A DNA stretch of 64,000 nt from UBA6623 sp965238125 (GTDB taxonomy: Bacteria > Acidobacteriota > Terriglobia > Bryobacterales > UBA6623), in assembly GCA_965238125.1 (NCBI GenBank), contig OZ250179.1, positions 310,001-374,000 of the forward strand, in the 5' to 3' direction. The notes under the pieces are model-generated. The model saw only the letters and a program-made list of their open reading frames with translations, ran no database searches and was not told the DNA's origin. Within the stretch, counting starts at the first letter, position 1; every line of letters begins with the position of its first letter. Position numbers and translations under genes: made by a program. Positions 8,125 to 16,919 of the stretch are shown here, in pieces.

Positions 8125-9396
8125 TCACCGTAGCGGATTCTCATACCAAATCACCCCCAAGTTCGCGGCCTCTTCGCACGTAATCACGTCGAGGTCCCCG
8201 TCGTCATCGAGGTCGACGAGCTTCACCAAATCAAACTTCACGCCCTCGGGGCCGCTAATCGGGTAGTGCCGCCAATCCCCATCAGCTGGCGTCTCGCCAT
8301 AGGACATCCACACAACTCCGGCTTTCGCGTCAAACGCGTTTTCACAGGACAAAACGACATCCGGCTTGCCGTCTCGATCGATGTCGCCGACCGCTACGCT
8401 CTTGCCGGTGCCGCTACCGGGAGGAAGCTCGATCCTGTGCGTTTCCCACTCCGGCGGCGACCACTTCGTCCGCCGAAAATACCGAATCGGCCCCTCGCGA
8501 ACCGCCACAAGAACGTCATCGAGCCAATCGCGATCCAAATCCGCGACCGTCAAAAACATCGCCTCGTAATCGCCTGTCGAACCGATACGGCGCTCCTTCC
8601 ATGCGGGTCTGTTCGCGGCGCCCGCCCCTGCCACTCCGGCGCCCGGCCGCTCAAGCCACAAGACCCCGCGCCTCGGCCCCTTGCGGTCACTTGCCAGGAT
8701 GTCGAGATCGCCGTCCCCGTCGACGTCATAGGCTTCGAGCGACATGATCCAGCCGGCTTTGTAGAGCGGGCGCCGCTTCCATGCGGCGAGATCGCGCCGA
8801 TTGTCCGCCGCCGCTTCGAACCAACTAATCTCCCCGCCTTCGTTCTTTGAACCCGCAACCAGATCCAATCCGCCGCGCCCGTCAATCCGCAGCGGCAGCG
8901 AAAACATCCACTGCGTAAGCGATATCGAAGCCGGCACCGCCGCCGTCTTCCAGGCTTCGGCGTCGAGATAGCGTTCTTTCGCCGAGGGCGCCCAGTGAAC
9001 GAAAATCGTCCGCGTCTCGCCCTCGGTCGAGCTGACGACGTCCAAGGCCCCGTCGCCGTCGAGATCAGCAAAAACGGCGTCTTCCGGTTTGGTTACCTCT
9101 CCAACCGTTACCGCGGGCCATCTCCGCTTAACCGCGCTCTTTCCGGGATGAACATAAACGCGAACCCGTCCCCCCTCTTCCCATCCTGTAACGATGTCGG
9201 GGAGCCCGTCGCCGTTCACGTCGCCCAGCCGCACCCCGTCGGCGCCCCGCGAGGAATCGTCGATCGTATGCCGCGCCCAAGGCCGATCGAGCTCGCCGCC
9301 GTCGGCCAAAACCGGGGCGGCGAATAACAGCAGAGCCGGTGTCGCCGCCACCGCCAACCCGAGTGCGATACCACCGCCCCCTCGTCCGTTGTTCAT
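8125..9396 (-). CDS. Secreted FG-GAP/VCBS-repeat protein
   Basis: 423 residues from an ATG at 9396, chosen because GGAGGT lies about 8 bases upstream; a GTG at 9408 is an alternative. The signal peptide (GIALGLAVAATPALLLFAAPVLA) is followed by a beta-propeller with at least five calcium-binding DxDxDG-type loops: DVNGDGLPD, DLDGDGALD, DVDGDGDLD, DIDRDGKPD, DLDDDGDLD. Such integrin-like propellers are exported and bind ligands or act as scaffolds; the specific role is unknown. Confidence 0.85.
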   Translation of the reverse strand: MNNGRGGGGIALGLAVAATPALLLFAAPVLADGGELDRPWARHTIDDSSRGADGVRLGDVNGDGLPDIVTGWEEGGRVRVYVHPGKSAVKRRWPAVTVGEVTKPEDAVFADLDGDGALDVVSSTEGETRTIFVHWAPSAKERYLDAEAWKTAAVPASISLTQWMFSLPLRIDGRGGLDLVAGSKNEGGEISWFEAAADNRRDLAAWKRRPLYKAGWIMSLEAYDVDGDGDLDILASDRKGPRRGVLWLERPGAGVAGAGAANRPAWKERRIGSTGDYEAMFLTVADLDRDWLDDVLVAVREGPIRYFRRTKWSPPEWETHRIELPPGSGTGKSVAVGDIDRDGKPDVVLSCENAFDAKAGVVWMSYGETPADGDWRHYPISGPEGVKFDLVKLVDLDDDGDLDVITCEEAANLGVIWYENPLR

Positions 9397-9544
9397 TCCC
9401 TCGTTCACCTCCGTTGCCTCCCGCCCGCCAAGTCCGTTTCAGTGTACAAAGCGCCGCTGCGGCTCAAACCATTTCGTTACAATAAGGTCTCCATTTTCGA
9501 GCTCGGGGCTCGCATTCAAAAAAGCCCCGCCGGGAGGAACCAGC

Positions 9545-10027
9545 GTGCAAGGCGACCCCAAGGTTCTCAAAGATCTCAATGAAGTGCTCAAGGCCGAGCT
9601 GACGGCGATCAATCAGTATTTCTGCCACGGTGAGATGTGTGAAAACTGGGGCTACAACAAGCTGGCGGGTTATATCAGGAAAGAATCGATCGACGAGATG
9701 CGGCATGCCGAAGCGCTGATCGAACGCATCCTGTTTCTCGAGGGCTTGCCGAACATGGCCTCCATGTTCCCGATCAAGATCGGACAAGACGTCAAGACCC
9801 AAATCGAAAACGACATGGCGCTGGAGTTACAGGCGATCCCTCGTCTCAACGGAGCGATCGACAACGCCGTGGCCGCCAACGACAATGCTTCCCGCGAGCT
9901 TTTCGAAAAAATCCTCGTCGACGAAGAACAACACGTCGATTGGCTCGAAGCTCAGCTCGGCATGATCGAAGAGATGGGCATCGGCGTCTACCTCTCGCAG
10001 CAAATGCACGACGGCGGCGAAGGGTAA
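9545..10027 (+). CDS. bfr: Bacterioferritin
   Basis: 160 residues from a GTG at 9545 preceded by GGGAGGA about 9 bases upstream. Reads as a canonical bacterioferritin: QGDPKVLKDLNEVLKAELTA at the start, ferroxidase ligands E18, E51 (ESIDEMRH, with H54), E94 region (LALELQAIP-like) and EEQH near residue 127-130. Met52 matches the haem-ligand methionine of the family exactly. It stores iron in a 24-mer cage in the cytoplasm. It stands alone, with no ferredoxin Bfd gene nearby. Confidence 0.93.
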   Translation: MQGDPKVLKDLNEVLKAELTAINQYFCHGEMCENWGYNKLAGYIRKESIDEMRHAEALIERILFLEGLPNMASMFPIKIGQDVKTQIENDMALELQAIPRLNGAIDNAVAANDNASRELFEKILVDEEQHVDWLEAQLGMIEEMGIGVYLSQQMHDGGEG

Positions 10028-10152
10028 ACCCGCACCCGCTCGGTAGTGCGCGCCACCTTCAGCCGAGCGACGCCGGCCGCCTCAAATCCGTGGTCAAGGG
10101 ATGAACCTTTCTGCGGTCCCTGCCGATTTAATCAGTAGGGAGGGATACGCGC

Positions 10153-10353
10153 ATGACTTTCATTTCCAACGCCTACAACGATCTGGCGAATCAGCGAATC
10201 GCGCCGGCCGCGGCAAGAGAGCGCTCCGGAAGCGCCGCCCGCCGGGAAGAGACCGCCCGCCGAAGGCGCCAACGCGGCGAGGAAGACAAGAACTCCCTCG
10301 AGGCCGCCGTGGATACTTTCGAATCCACGCAACAAGAGCCCTCGGAGGACTGA
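10153..10353 (+). CDS. Small charged hypothetical protein
   Basis: 66 residues, rich in Arg, Glu and Ala, with a highly basic middle (ARREETARRRRQR) and an acidic end (QQEPSED). GGGAGGGAT lies about 8 bases before the ATG, which supports translation. No family recognised. It ends 110 bp before the convergent arginine decarboxylase gene. Confidence 0.5.
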   Translation: MTFISNAYNDLANQRIAPAAARERSGSAARREETARRRRQRGEEDKNSLEAAVDTFESTQQEPSED

Positions 10354-10463
10354 GAACCTCGGCGCCAACGACCTCGGTAGCGACCGGAGTAGCGACCGGC
10401 GCTCGTGCCGGGTCCCAGCCCCCAGTCGTGACCGGCTCTCAGCCGGCCACCCCCCCGGCGCCG

Positions 10464-12437
10464 CTACTCCAAATACGTATAGTCATCAAGCACCCGCGAA
10501 AACGTCGCGAGCACCTCATGCTCGTCGTCGTCGGAAATCAGCCCCCGGTCTTTTCGCTCCGAAAGTTGTTTCGCGACCGACTCCCGCAAGTCGTCGGTAT
10601 CGTAGTCGCTGTATTCGAGCACTTCGCGAACCGAGTCCCCGCGCGTGACCTCCTCGATCGCCGTCTCACCGTCCTCGCCGACCGTGATGCCGGCTTCGGT
10701 GACCACGCCGAAGAGATTGTGTAGGTCGCCCAGCGTCTCCTGGTAGGCGCCCAGCAACAGGAACGCCAGATAATACGGCTCTCCCTCGCGGACGGCATGC
10801 AGCTCGAGCGATTCCTTCATGTTACGAACGTCGACGAACTTGTCGACCGTGCCGTCGGAATCGCAAGTCACGTCGCACAGCACGCCGCGCTCGGTCGGCA
10901 TCTCGTTGAGGCGGTGGATCGGCATGATCGGGAACAGCTGATCGAAAGCCCAGAAATCCGGCAACGACTGGAACATCGAAAAGTTGCAAATATACTTGGC
11001 CGAAAGCAGCCGGTCGAGCTCCTCGAACTCCTCGGGCCGTTGCTTCATTCCGCGCGAGAGCTTGGCCGCCCGACGGCACACTGTCCAAAACAGCCACTCT
11101 CCCTTGGCCTTGTCCTCGAGGTCGAGATAGCCGAGTTCAAAAAGTGAATTGAGGTCTTCGCGCTGCTGCACGGCGTCGTGATAGTACTCGCGAAAGTTCT
11201 TGGCGTTGATGTCTCGCGCCAGGTCAACCAGTTCGAGTACGGGCTCGGCCTCGGACTCGACGGACTCATCGACGTCAAAGCCCTCCGCGCCCGGCGCGAT
11301 GACCTTTTTAACGTCGGTGACGAGCACCGAATGATACGCCACCATGGCGCGGCCGCTCTCGGTGACAATCGTCGGCGCCGGCACGTCCTCGTTGTCGCAA
11401 ACTTCGCCTACGGTGTAAATGATGTCGTTGGCGAACTCCTGCACCGAATAGTTCGTCGAAAATTCCGACGCCGTCTTGCTGCCGTCGTAATCGACGCCGA
11501 GACCGCCGCCGACGTTGAGGTACTCGACCGCGCAGCCCATCCCGCGTACCTTGGCGTAGACGCGGGCGGCTTCCTTGAAAGCTTGCTTGGCGCGCCGGAT
11601 GTCGGTGATTTGCGAGCCAATATGAAAATGCAGCATTTCGAGCGCCGAAGTCTTGCCCTGCTCTTCGAGCAGCCGCACTGTGTTGACCAACGCAACCGTA
11701 CTCATGCCGAACTTCGCGAACTCGCCGCCCGATTCCTCCCACTTCCCGCTGCCTCGCGACGAGAGCTTCACGCGGATGCCCAGGTGCGGCGTAACACCGA
11801 ATTTTTCTCCTACATCGATTGCCGCGAGAGCATCGGCCGCCTCCTCGACCACGATGAGCGCACGTTTACCGACCTTTTCCGCCAGCACCGCGGCCCGCAA
11901 GAATAGATCATCCTTCAGGCCGTTACAAACCACCAGCGCGCCCGGCTCCGACGGCATCGCCAACGCCGCCGCCAACTCGGCCTTGCTGCCCACCTCGAGG
12001 CCGTATTGATAGCCCGCGCCGCTTTCGAGCAACCGCCGAACCACGCCCGCCTTTTGGTTGACCTTCGTGGGATACACCGCCAGGTGTCGCCCTTCGTAGT
12101 TGAATTCCTTGATCGCGTTCGCGAACGCCTCATGCAGCGCCGACATCCGCTCATCGAGAATCTGCGGGAATCGCAAAAGCGCCGGCGTCGATTGGTGCGC
12201 CCCCGTCAGCTCTCGAACCACGCGATAGAGATCAATCGAGCGCGAGCGGTCTTTGCTCGGGGCCACCGCCAAATTGCCGTCTTCATTGATGAAGAAGTAG
12301 TCGAAGCCCCAGTTTTCGACGCCGTACAGCTTGGCCGTCGCTTGTTGAGCCCCATGGGCGCCGCCCGGTATTCGACGCGGCACCGGGATGGAAGCCGAGT
12401 CCGGCTCGTTGCTTCGTAGTGGGGATGTGGAACGCAA
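10464..12437 (-). CDS. speA: Biosynthetic arginine decarboxylase
   Basis: About 640 residues, the size of SpeA-type decarboxylases, which use PLP to turn arginine into agmatine for polyamine synthesis. Visible landmarks: LYGVENWGFDYFFINEDG near the N-terminus, PLP-lysine motif VYPTKVNQK, HFHIGSQI, GGGLGVDYDGS (phosphate binding), and CDVTCDSDGTVDKF (active-site Cys-Asp near the C-terminus). The true start is uncertain: the frame opens with a TTG at 12437, but a GTG encoding the Val of PVPRR is also possible; residues before ATAKLYG are not conserved in the family. Confidence 0.92.
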   Translation of the reverse strand: MRSTSPLRSNEPDSASIPVPRRIPGGAHGAQQATAKLYGVENWGFDYFFINEDGNLAVAPSKDRSRSIDLYRVVRELTGAHQSTPALLRFPQILDERMSALHEAFANAIKEFNYEGRHLAVYPTKVNQKAGVVRRLLESGAGYQYGLEVGSKAELAAALAMPSEPGALVVCNGLKDDLFLRAAVLAEKVGKRALIVVEEAADALAAIDVGEKFGVTPHLGIRVKLSSRGSGKWEESGGEFAKFGMSTVALVNTVRLLEEQGKTSALEMLHFHIGSQITDIRRAKQAFKEAARVYAKVRGMGCAVEYLNVGGGLGVDYDGSKTASEFSTNYSVQEFANDIIYTVGEVCDNEDVPAPTIVTESGRAMVAYHSVLVTDVKKVIAPGAEGFDVDESVESEAEPVLELVDLARDINAKNFREYYHDAVQQREDLNSLFELGYLDLEDKAKGEWLFWTVCRRAAKLSRGMKQRPEEFEELDRLLSAKYICNFSMFQSLPDFWAFDQLFPIMPIHRLNEMPTERGVLCDVTCDSDGTVDKFVDVRNMKESLELHAVREGEPYYLAFLLLGAYQETLGDLHNLFGVVTEAGITVGEDGETAIEEVTRGDSVREVLEYSDYDTDDLRESVAKQLSERKDRGLISDDDEHEVLATFSRVLDDYTYLE

Positions 12438-12818
12438 GAACAGCCTACCCGTGAATTCGTAAGCGCTTCGCGGCGCAAGACCTCATCATAATCGAGCCGC
12501 CGCGGCGCACGCTTTCAGCCTGGACGCGTCGATGTTTCCGCCGACATCCGGAGTTTCTACAGTTCATTCATCGGCACCGGCGATCAGTGGGGCAGGTCTC
12601 CAAGCCTGCCCTCTTCCAACCCGGCGCCGGCGGCCAAGTGGGGCCGGTCTCCAGGCCTGCCCTCTTCCAACACGTAACGTCTTGCGGCCGCCGCCGGCCA
12701 AGGGCTCGGCACCCCTTCCAAATCGTCCTACAATAACCGCAGCTTCGCCGATAGCGGGCAGCGGTCCCGCGACCCCGCCCCGGCAACGGCCCGCGCCGAG
12801 CAAGAGGAGAACATCGTT
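12438..12818. repeat. Intergenic region with two GGGGCAGGTCTCC hairpin repeats
   Basis: At 12587-12612 and 12638-12663 there are two copies of a palindrome of the form GGGGCAGGTCTCCAGGCCTGCCC, spaced about 50 bp apart. The same unit recurs at about 51262, 52678, 60618 and 61390. Otherwise the region shows only the likely promoter area for the SDR gene downstream. No gene seen. Confidence 0.7.
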
Positions 12819-13559
12819 ATGGAAGACCGGCCCGTCGCCATTGTCACCGGCGGCGGCCGCGGCATCGGCCGCGCCATCGCCAAGGATCTGGCCGCGACCC
12901 ACAATGTCATCGCCACCTACCGCCGCCGCGAAGAGACGGCGCGCTCCTTGCAACAGGAATGCGGCGCCGAAATCTTTCGCGTCGACATGGCGTCGGGCGA
13001 CGACCGCCGGGCCTTGCTGGCGTTTTGCCGCGAAAAATTCGGGCGGCTCGATCTTCTCGTCAACAACGCCGGTATGGGCCCTCGTCAGCGCCTCGACATT
13101 CTCGAGGCCGGCGAGGAAAGCTATGACGAGGTCTTGGCGGCCAACCTGAAAGGCCCGTACTTTCTAACCCAGGCCGCCGCCCGCTGGATGGTCGAGCGGC
13201 AAGCGGGCCGAATCGTCTTCATCGGATCCATATCGGCCTATACGTCGTCACCCAGCCGCGGTGAATATTGCGTCTCGAAAGCCGGCTTGGCGATGGCAAC
13301 CACTCTGTTCGCCCACCGCCTGGCCGCTGACGGCATCACCGTGTTTGAAGTGCGGCCGGGCATCATCCACACCGACATGATCTCCCCGGTCAAGGCGAAG
13401 TACGACAAACTAATCGCCGAGGGCATGCTTCCCCAACCGCGCATGGGCGAAGTGGAGGATGTCGCCAAGGCGGTCCGCGCCATCGCCGACGGGTTGCTCG
13501 ACTACTCGACCGGGCAGGTGATCGATGTCGACGGCGGATTCCGGCTGCGGACGCTGTAG
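12819..13559 (+). CDS. SDR-family oxidoreductase, 3-ketoacyl-ACP reductase-like
   Basis: 246 residues, classical short-chain dehydrogenase. Cofactor motif TGGGRGIG at about 11-18, NNAG at about 86-89, and catalytic Ser in IGSISAY with YCVSK giving Tyr and Lys. The residue pattern after beta-2 (TYRRREE) suggests NADP(H). The C-terminal TGQVIDVDGGF is the usual SDR ending. GAGGAGA lies 9 bases before the ATG. It is annotated widely as a FabG-like reductase, but the neighbours give no pathway clue, so the substrate is unknown. Confidence 0.88.
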   Translation: MEDRPVAIVTGGGRGIGRAIAKDLAATHNVIATYRRREETARSLQQECGAEIFRVDMASGDDRRALLAFCREKFGRLDLLVNNAGMGPRQRLDILEAGEESYDEVLAANLKGPYFLTQAAARWMVERQAGRIVFIGSISAYTSSPSRGEYCVSKAGLAMATTLFAHRLAADGITVFEVRPGIIHTDMISPVKAKYDKLIAEGMLPQPRMGEVEDVAKAVRAIADGLLDYSTGQVIDVDGGFRLRTL

Positions 13560-13671
13560 GGCCGCAACGTGGCCGCGGGTCGTGTACAGTAGAAGCAACT
13601 TGTCGCGGAGCCGCGCTTTCGGCGGATCTTCCGAAGATAGCCTTCGAAAGTATTGTGCACTACGTTTTAGC

Positions 13672-13877
13672 CCGGCAAGATCGCGAACACCTTGAGCCGC
13701 GAAGCGGCGGCGGGAATATAGCCCAGGGTGGAGCCGGAACGGCGGAACCCTGGGTGGAACCCCCACCCGGGCGAGCCCTGAAAGGGCGGCAGGAAGATCG
13801 CGCCCGACCCTTCGGACCGCCGGTCCCCATTTTCATGGCGGTATTATGAATCTCCCGATTCATAGAAACGGAACTCT
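13672..13877 (+). repeat. Full-length copy of a dispersed ~200-bp composite repeat
   Basis: Modules in order: GCCGCGAAGCGGC hairpin, CCCAGGGT...ACCCTGGG inverted pair, CCTGAAAGGGCGGC, then ATTTTCATGGCGGTATTATGAATC with GATTCATAGAAACGGA. A near-identical copy is at 53319-53527 and partial copies are at 38353, 48928, 57707 (reverse), 22683, 32318 and 53233. It ends one base before the DUF1501 start, so its last hairpin lies in the leader of that gene. The 319-bp gap 13560-13878 holds nothing else. Confidence 0.75.
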
Positions 13878-13878
13878 C

Positions 13879-15297
13879 ATGAAACGCGCCGAAACCATCG
13901 GCCCTCCGCGCGCCGACCCGCTCTCGCGACGTCGTTTCCTCTCCAACACGTCGATCGGTCTGGGCTCGACCGCCCTGTCCTATCTGCTGTCCCGAGAAGC
14001 CCGCGCCGCCGGCTCCTCCCGGCAACCGCAACCTCACTTCCCGCCCCGCGCCAAGCGTCTCGTGCAAGTCTTCGCCGTGGGCGGCATGAGTCACCTCGAC
14101 ACCTTCGACTACAAGCCGGAACTCGACCGCCGCGATGGTCAATCCTTCGACATCTCGACTTTCTTCGGCCAGGCCGGGAATCTGTACAAGAGTCCCTTCC
14201 CCTTCCACCGGCGCGGCGAGAGCGGCCTATGGGTGAGCGATTTGTTGCCGAACCTGGCCGGATGCGCCGACAAGCTGACCGTCATTCGATCGATGGTCGC
14301 CAAGAGCGCGAATCACATGCCCGCGATCGCGCAGATGAACTCCGGTTTTGTGCTGACCGGCTTTCCGGCGATGGGCGCTTGGGTGAGCTATGGCCTTGGC
14401 AGCGAGAATCAAGATTTGCCGGCTTACGTCGTCTTGCCCGACCCGCGCTCGCTGCCCTGGGGCGGATCGTTGAATTGGTCGTCCGCGTTTCTGCCCGCCT
14501 CGCACCAAGGAACCGCCTTCCGGACCTCCGGCGAAGCCGTTCCCGACCTGGCCACGCCCGAAGGCGTTTCGGCATCCTCGCGGCGCGCCGGGCTCGACTG
14601 GGTCAGCAAAATCAACAGCAAGTATCAACGGGAACATCCCGGCGATACGGCTCTCGAGGCTCGCCTGCGCTCCTATGAAATCGCCGCCCGCATGCAGCTG
14701 AGCGTTCCCGAGATTACCGATCTCCGGCGCGAGAGCGAGGCGACACGGCAACTCTACGGCGTCGAGGATAAGCAAACCGAGCCGCTCGCGAAGAACTGTC
14801 TGCTCGCCCGCCGCCTACTCGAACAAGGCGTGCGTTTCGTCCAAATCTTTCACGGTGGCCCCTCCCATGATTGGGACGCGCACGGGAACCTTGTGGGCAA
14901 TCACGGCGATATGGCCGCCGAGTACGACCGGCCGGTGGCGGCGCTGCTCACCGATCTCGACGCCCGGGGAATGCTTGACGACACCGCTGTGATGGGCGTC
15001 ACCGAATTCGGCCGCACTCCGGTGGCGCAGGGGGCAGGCAAGAAGGGCCGCGATCACCACCCCGACGTCTTCACATGCTGGTTGGCCGGCGCCGGTCTCA
15101 AGCCCGGTTTCGCCTATGGCTCATCCGATGAGCTGGGCTATCGCCCCGGCGAACACCCCGTAACGATCTACGACTTCCACGCCACGATCTTGCACCTGCT
15201 GGGACTCGACCACGAACAGCTGTCCTTCTACCACAACGGCATCGGCCGCCGCCTGACCGACGTGCATGGACACGTCGTCAAAGGCCTGCTGGCCTAA
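13879..15297 (+). CDS. DUF1501 family secreted protein
   Basis: 472 residues from the ATG at 13879. An in-frame ATG at 13846 lies inside the dispersed repeat and is less likely. The N-terminus is a Tat-type signal (SRRRFLSNTSIGLGSTALSYLL). The body shows DUF1501 features: VFAVGGMSHLDTFDYKPEL, metal-site-like MGVTEFGRTP and DHHPDVFTCWLAGAG, and DFHATILHLLGLDHEQL, which resemble sulfatase/alkaline-phosphatase-fold proteins. In Planctomycetota and Acidobacteriota, DUF1501 genes usually sit next to DUF1549/DUF1553 genes; here the only such gene is at the far end of the window. Biochemical role unknown. Confidence 0.9.
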   Translation: MKRAETIGPPRADPLSRRRFLSNTSIGLGSTALSYLLSREARAAGSSRQPQPHFPPRAKRLVQVFAVGGMSHLDTFDYKPELDRRDGQSFDISTFFGQAGNLYKSPFPFHRRGESGLWVSDLLPNLAGCADKLTVIRSMVAKSANHMPAIAQMNSGFVLTGFPAMGAWVSYGLGSENQDLPAYVVLPDPRSLPWGGSLNWSSAFLPASHQGTAFRTSGEAVPDLATPEGVSASSRRAGLDWVSKINSKYQREHPGDTALEARLRSYEIAARMQLSVPEITDLRRESEATRQLYGVEDKQTEPLAKNCLLARRLLEQGVRFVQIFHGGPSHDWDAHGNLVGNHGDMAAEYDRPVAALLTDLDARGMLDDTAVMGVTEFGRTPVAQGAGKKGRDHHPDVFTCWLAGAGLKPGFAYGSSDELGYRPGEHPVTIYDFHATILHLLGLDHEQLSFYHNGIGRRLTDVHGHVVKGLLA

Positions 15298-15417
15298 GCC
15301 CCCTTCGCGCCGGTGCATACAGTTCGCAACACAGATACAGAGCCCCGAGCGCAAGCGACGGGCCACGCGTACCCAACCGCCACACGCTCTGGAACCGCGT
15401 CTCCGCGAAGAACCTAA

Positions 15418-15450
15418 GCGCGGAGTTCAAAGAAACCCGCGCGGCTTTTT
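15418..15450 (+). terminator. Possible Rho-independent terminator after DUF1501 gene
   Basis: GCGCGG and CCGCGC form a 6-bp GC stem with a 13-base loop, followed by GGCTTTTT. The loop is long, so this is a weak call. Confidence 0.4.
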
Positions 15451-15484
15451 CAGGACGAGGCGTAGGAGATAGCCGCGCCGGCCC

Positions 15485-16132
15485 CTACTCGGGATCTTTC
15501 AAGAACCCATACACCAACGCCGCCAGCACGCCGCCCAGCGGACAAGCCACAAAATAAATCCACAAGCTTGACATCGCCGTCGGCGCATTACCGAAGAGCG
15601 CCGGACCGAGCGACCGCGCCGGGTTCAGCGACGCGCCGGTCAGCGGTCCGCCCATCAAAATGCAGAACACCAGCGTCAAACCGATCGCCACGCCGGCCAT
15701 ATTGCCGGCCTTGCCGCTGACCGCCGTGTTGTAGATGGTATTCACCAGAAAAAACGTCAACAGCAGCTCGAGGACAAACGTCTGGGCCGTGCCGATGCCC
15801 TCGGCCGGAACGGTCGCTCCCAACGCCCCCGCCTTTTCGCCCAACACGAACGCCAACGCCCCGGCCCCCGCGACGCCGCCCGCCAGCTGGGCGATGATGT
15901 ACCCCACCGCCGTGCCGGCATCAATTTGACGGCCGACCAGCAACCCGATCGTCACCGCGGGATTAATGTGCGTGCCCGATATGTGCCCGTAGGCATAGAC
16001 AAGCCCCAATACGACCAGTCCGTGCGCGAAGGCCGCGGCAACCACACTCCCGCTGATCGTGGCCGCGCCGGCTCCAATGAAGATCAAGACGAACGTTCCA
16101 ATAAACTCCGTCGTCAAAGCTTTCGAATTCAT
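15485..16132 (-). CDS. Aquaporin / MIP-family channel
   Basis: 215 residues with six hydrophobic segments and both pore half-helices: HINPAVT after TM2 and SLNPARS after TM5. The N-terminus FIGTFVLIFIGAGAA is typical of bacterial AqpZ-type channels. Short loops and an ordinary second NPA motif favour a water-type aquaporin over a glycerol facilitator, but pore-selectivity residues were not checked in detail. Stands alone, convergent with DUF1501. Confidence 0.9.
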   Translation of the reverse strand: MNSKALTTEFIGTFVLIFIGAGAATISGSVVAAAFAHGLVVLGLVYAYGHISGTHINPAVTIGLLVGRQIDAGTAVGYIIAQLAGGVAGAGALAFVLGEKAGALGATVPAEGIGTAQTFVLELLLTFFLVNTIYNTAVSGKAGNMAGVAIGLTLVFCILMGGPLTGASLNPARSLGPALFGNAPTAMSSLWIYFVACPLGGVLAALVYGFLKDPE

Positions 16133-16365
16133 GCTTCTCCTCCCCCTGTCCGCGCCATCGTTTTGCGTGAACGGCCGTAGCCGGGAAAAACGCGGCCTTC
16201 CGTCCGCCTGGAGCTCGCCTTTGCGTCAAACAAGCAAAGACCGACGGAAGCAAGACGATAGCATTCGCGTAGGACGATTTCAACCTATTCGGAGTCGTTG
16301 CAGGAAACCGTTAAGACAAGCTCTCAGCTTGTCTCCGCTCGGTTACCTCAAACGAAGTCAGGTTG

Positions 16366-16391
16366 GTGGAGCGGTCGGCCGACCGCTCCAC
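16366..16391. terminator. 26-bp perfect palindrome downstream of J-domain gene
   Basis: GTGGAGCGGTCGG / CCGACCGCTCCAC, a perfect inverted repeat with no loop spacing. It lies 16 bp past the stop of the J-domain gene on the minus strand; it may fold as a terminator or be a dispersed palindrome. No T-run follows. A nearby ACAAGCT-CTC-AGCTTGT hairpin (about 16317) recurs at about 32065. Confidence 0.45.
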
Positions 16392-16406
16392 GCGGGGTTT
16401 TGCGAT

Positions 16407-16919
16407 TCAGCGGGCGCGCCCGGCGACAACCGGGCCGCTTTGGGGCGTCGCCGGTTGGCCGGCTTGATGGCCGTTGGCGTTCGTCGTCGGCTCCTCGTTG
16501 CCGTTGCGCCGACCGGCTTCGATCATCAGACGCCTACTCTCGTCATCCTGTGCCGGTTTCCCCGACTCGGCCTCGTTGCACCAGTCGACGCCGCCAACGG
16601 TGATCCAATACGTGCCGCTGTCGCCGGATTGGATATGCCCTCGTTCGCGCAAATACCATAACGAGAACTCGAGGTGCTCTCGAGCGCAATTCAGAAGACT
16701 CTCCAACTCGCGCATCGTCACGCTGGGGTTGCGGTTCTCTTGAAGACGCTTCGCATACATGATGGACAGTATGCCGTCTCGCTGCCGCTTTTCGATTTCG
16801 CGCGAGGTCAATGCGCCTTCTTGGTCGAAGATCTTCCACCGCAGCTTTTGATGCTCCTGATGCTTCACATCGAAGGCGGCTCGCTTTTCCGGGTCCGAAA
16901 GTGTCCGATAAGCCTTAAA
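16407..16919 (-). pseudogene. J-domain (DnaJ-like) protein, 3' part, split by IS block
   Basis: Reading from the IS boundary this begins FKAYRTLSDPEKRAAFD, the classic end of a J-domain, then a lysine-rich linker and a C-terminal winged-helix-like region (MRELESLLNCAREHLEFSLWYLRERG). The first half of the J-domain is at 20878-21038 on the same strand. Both pieces end in the same five bases TTAAA. Removing 16915-20877, which leaves one TTAAA, restores one frame of 222 residues with the sequence EFEIVF-KAYRTLSDPEKR. The product would have been an Hsp70 co-chaperone-like regulator. It is now broken. Confidence 0.85.
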
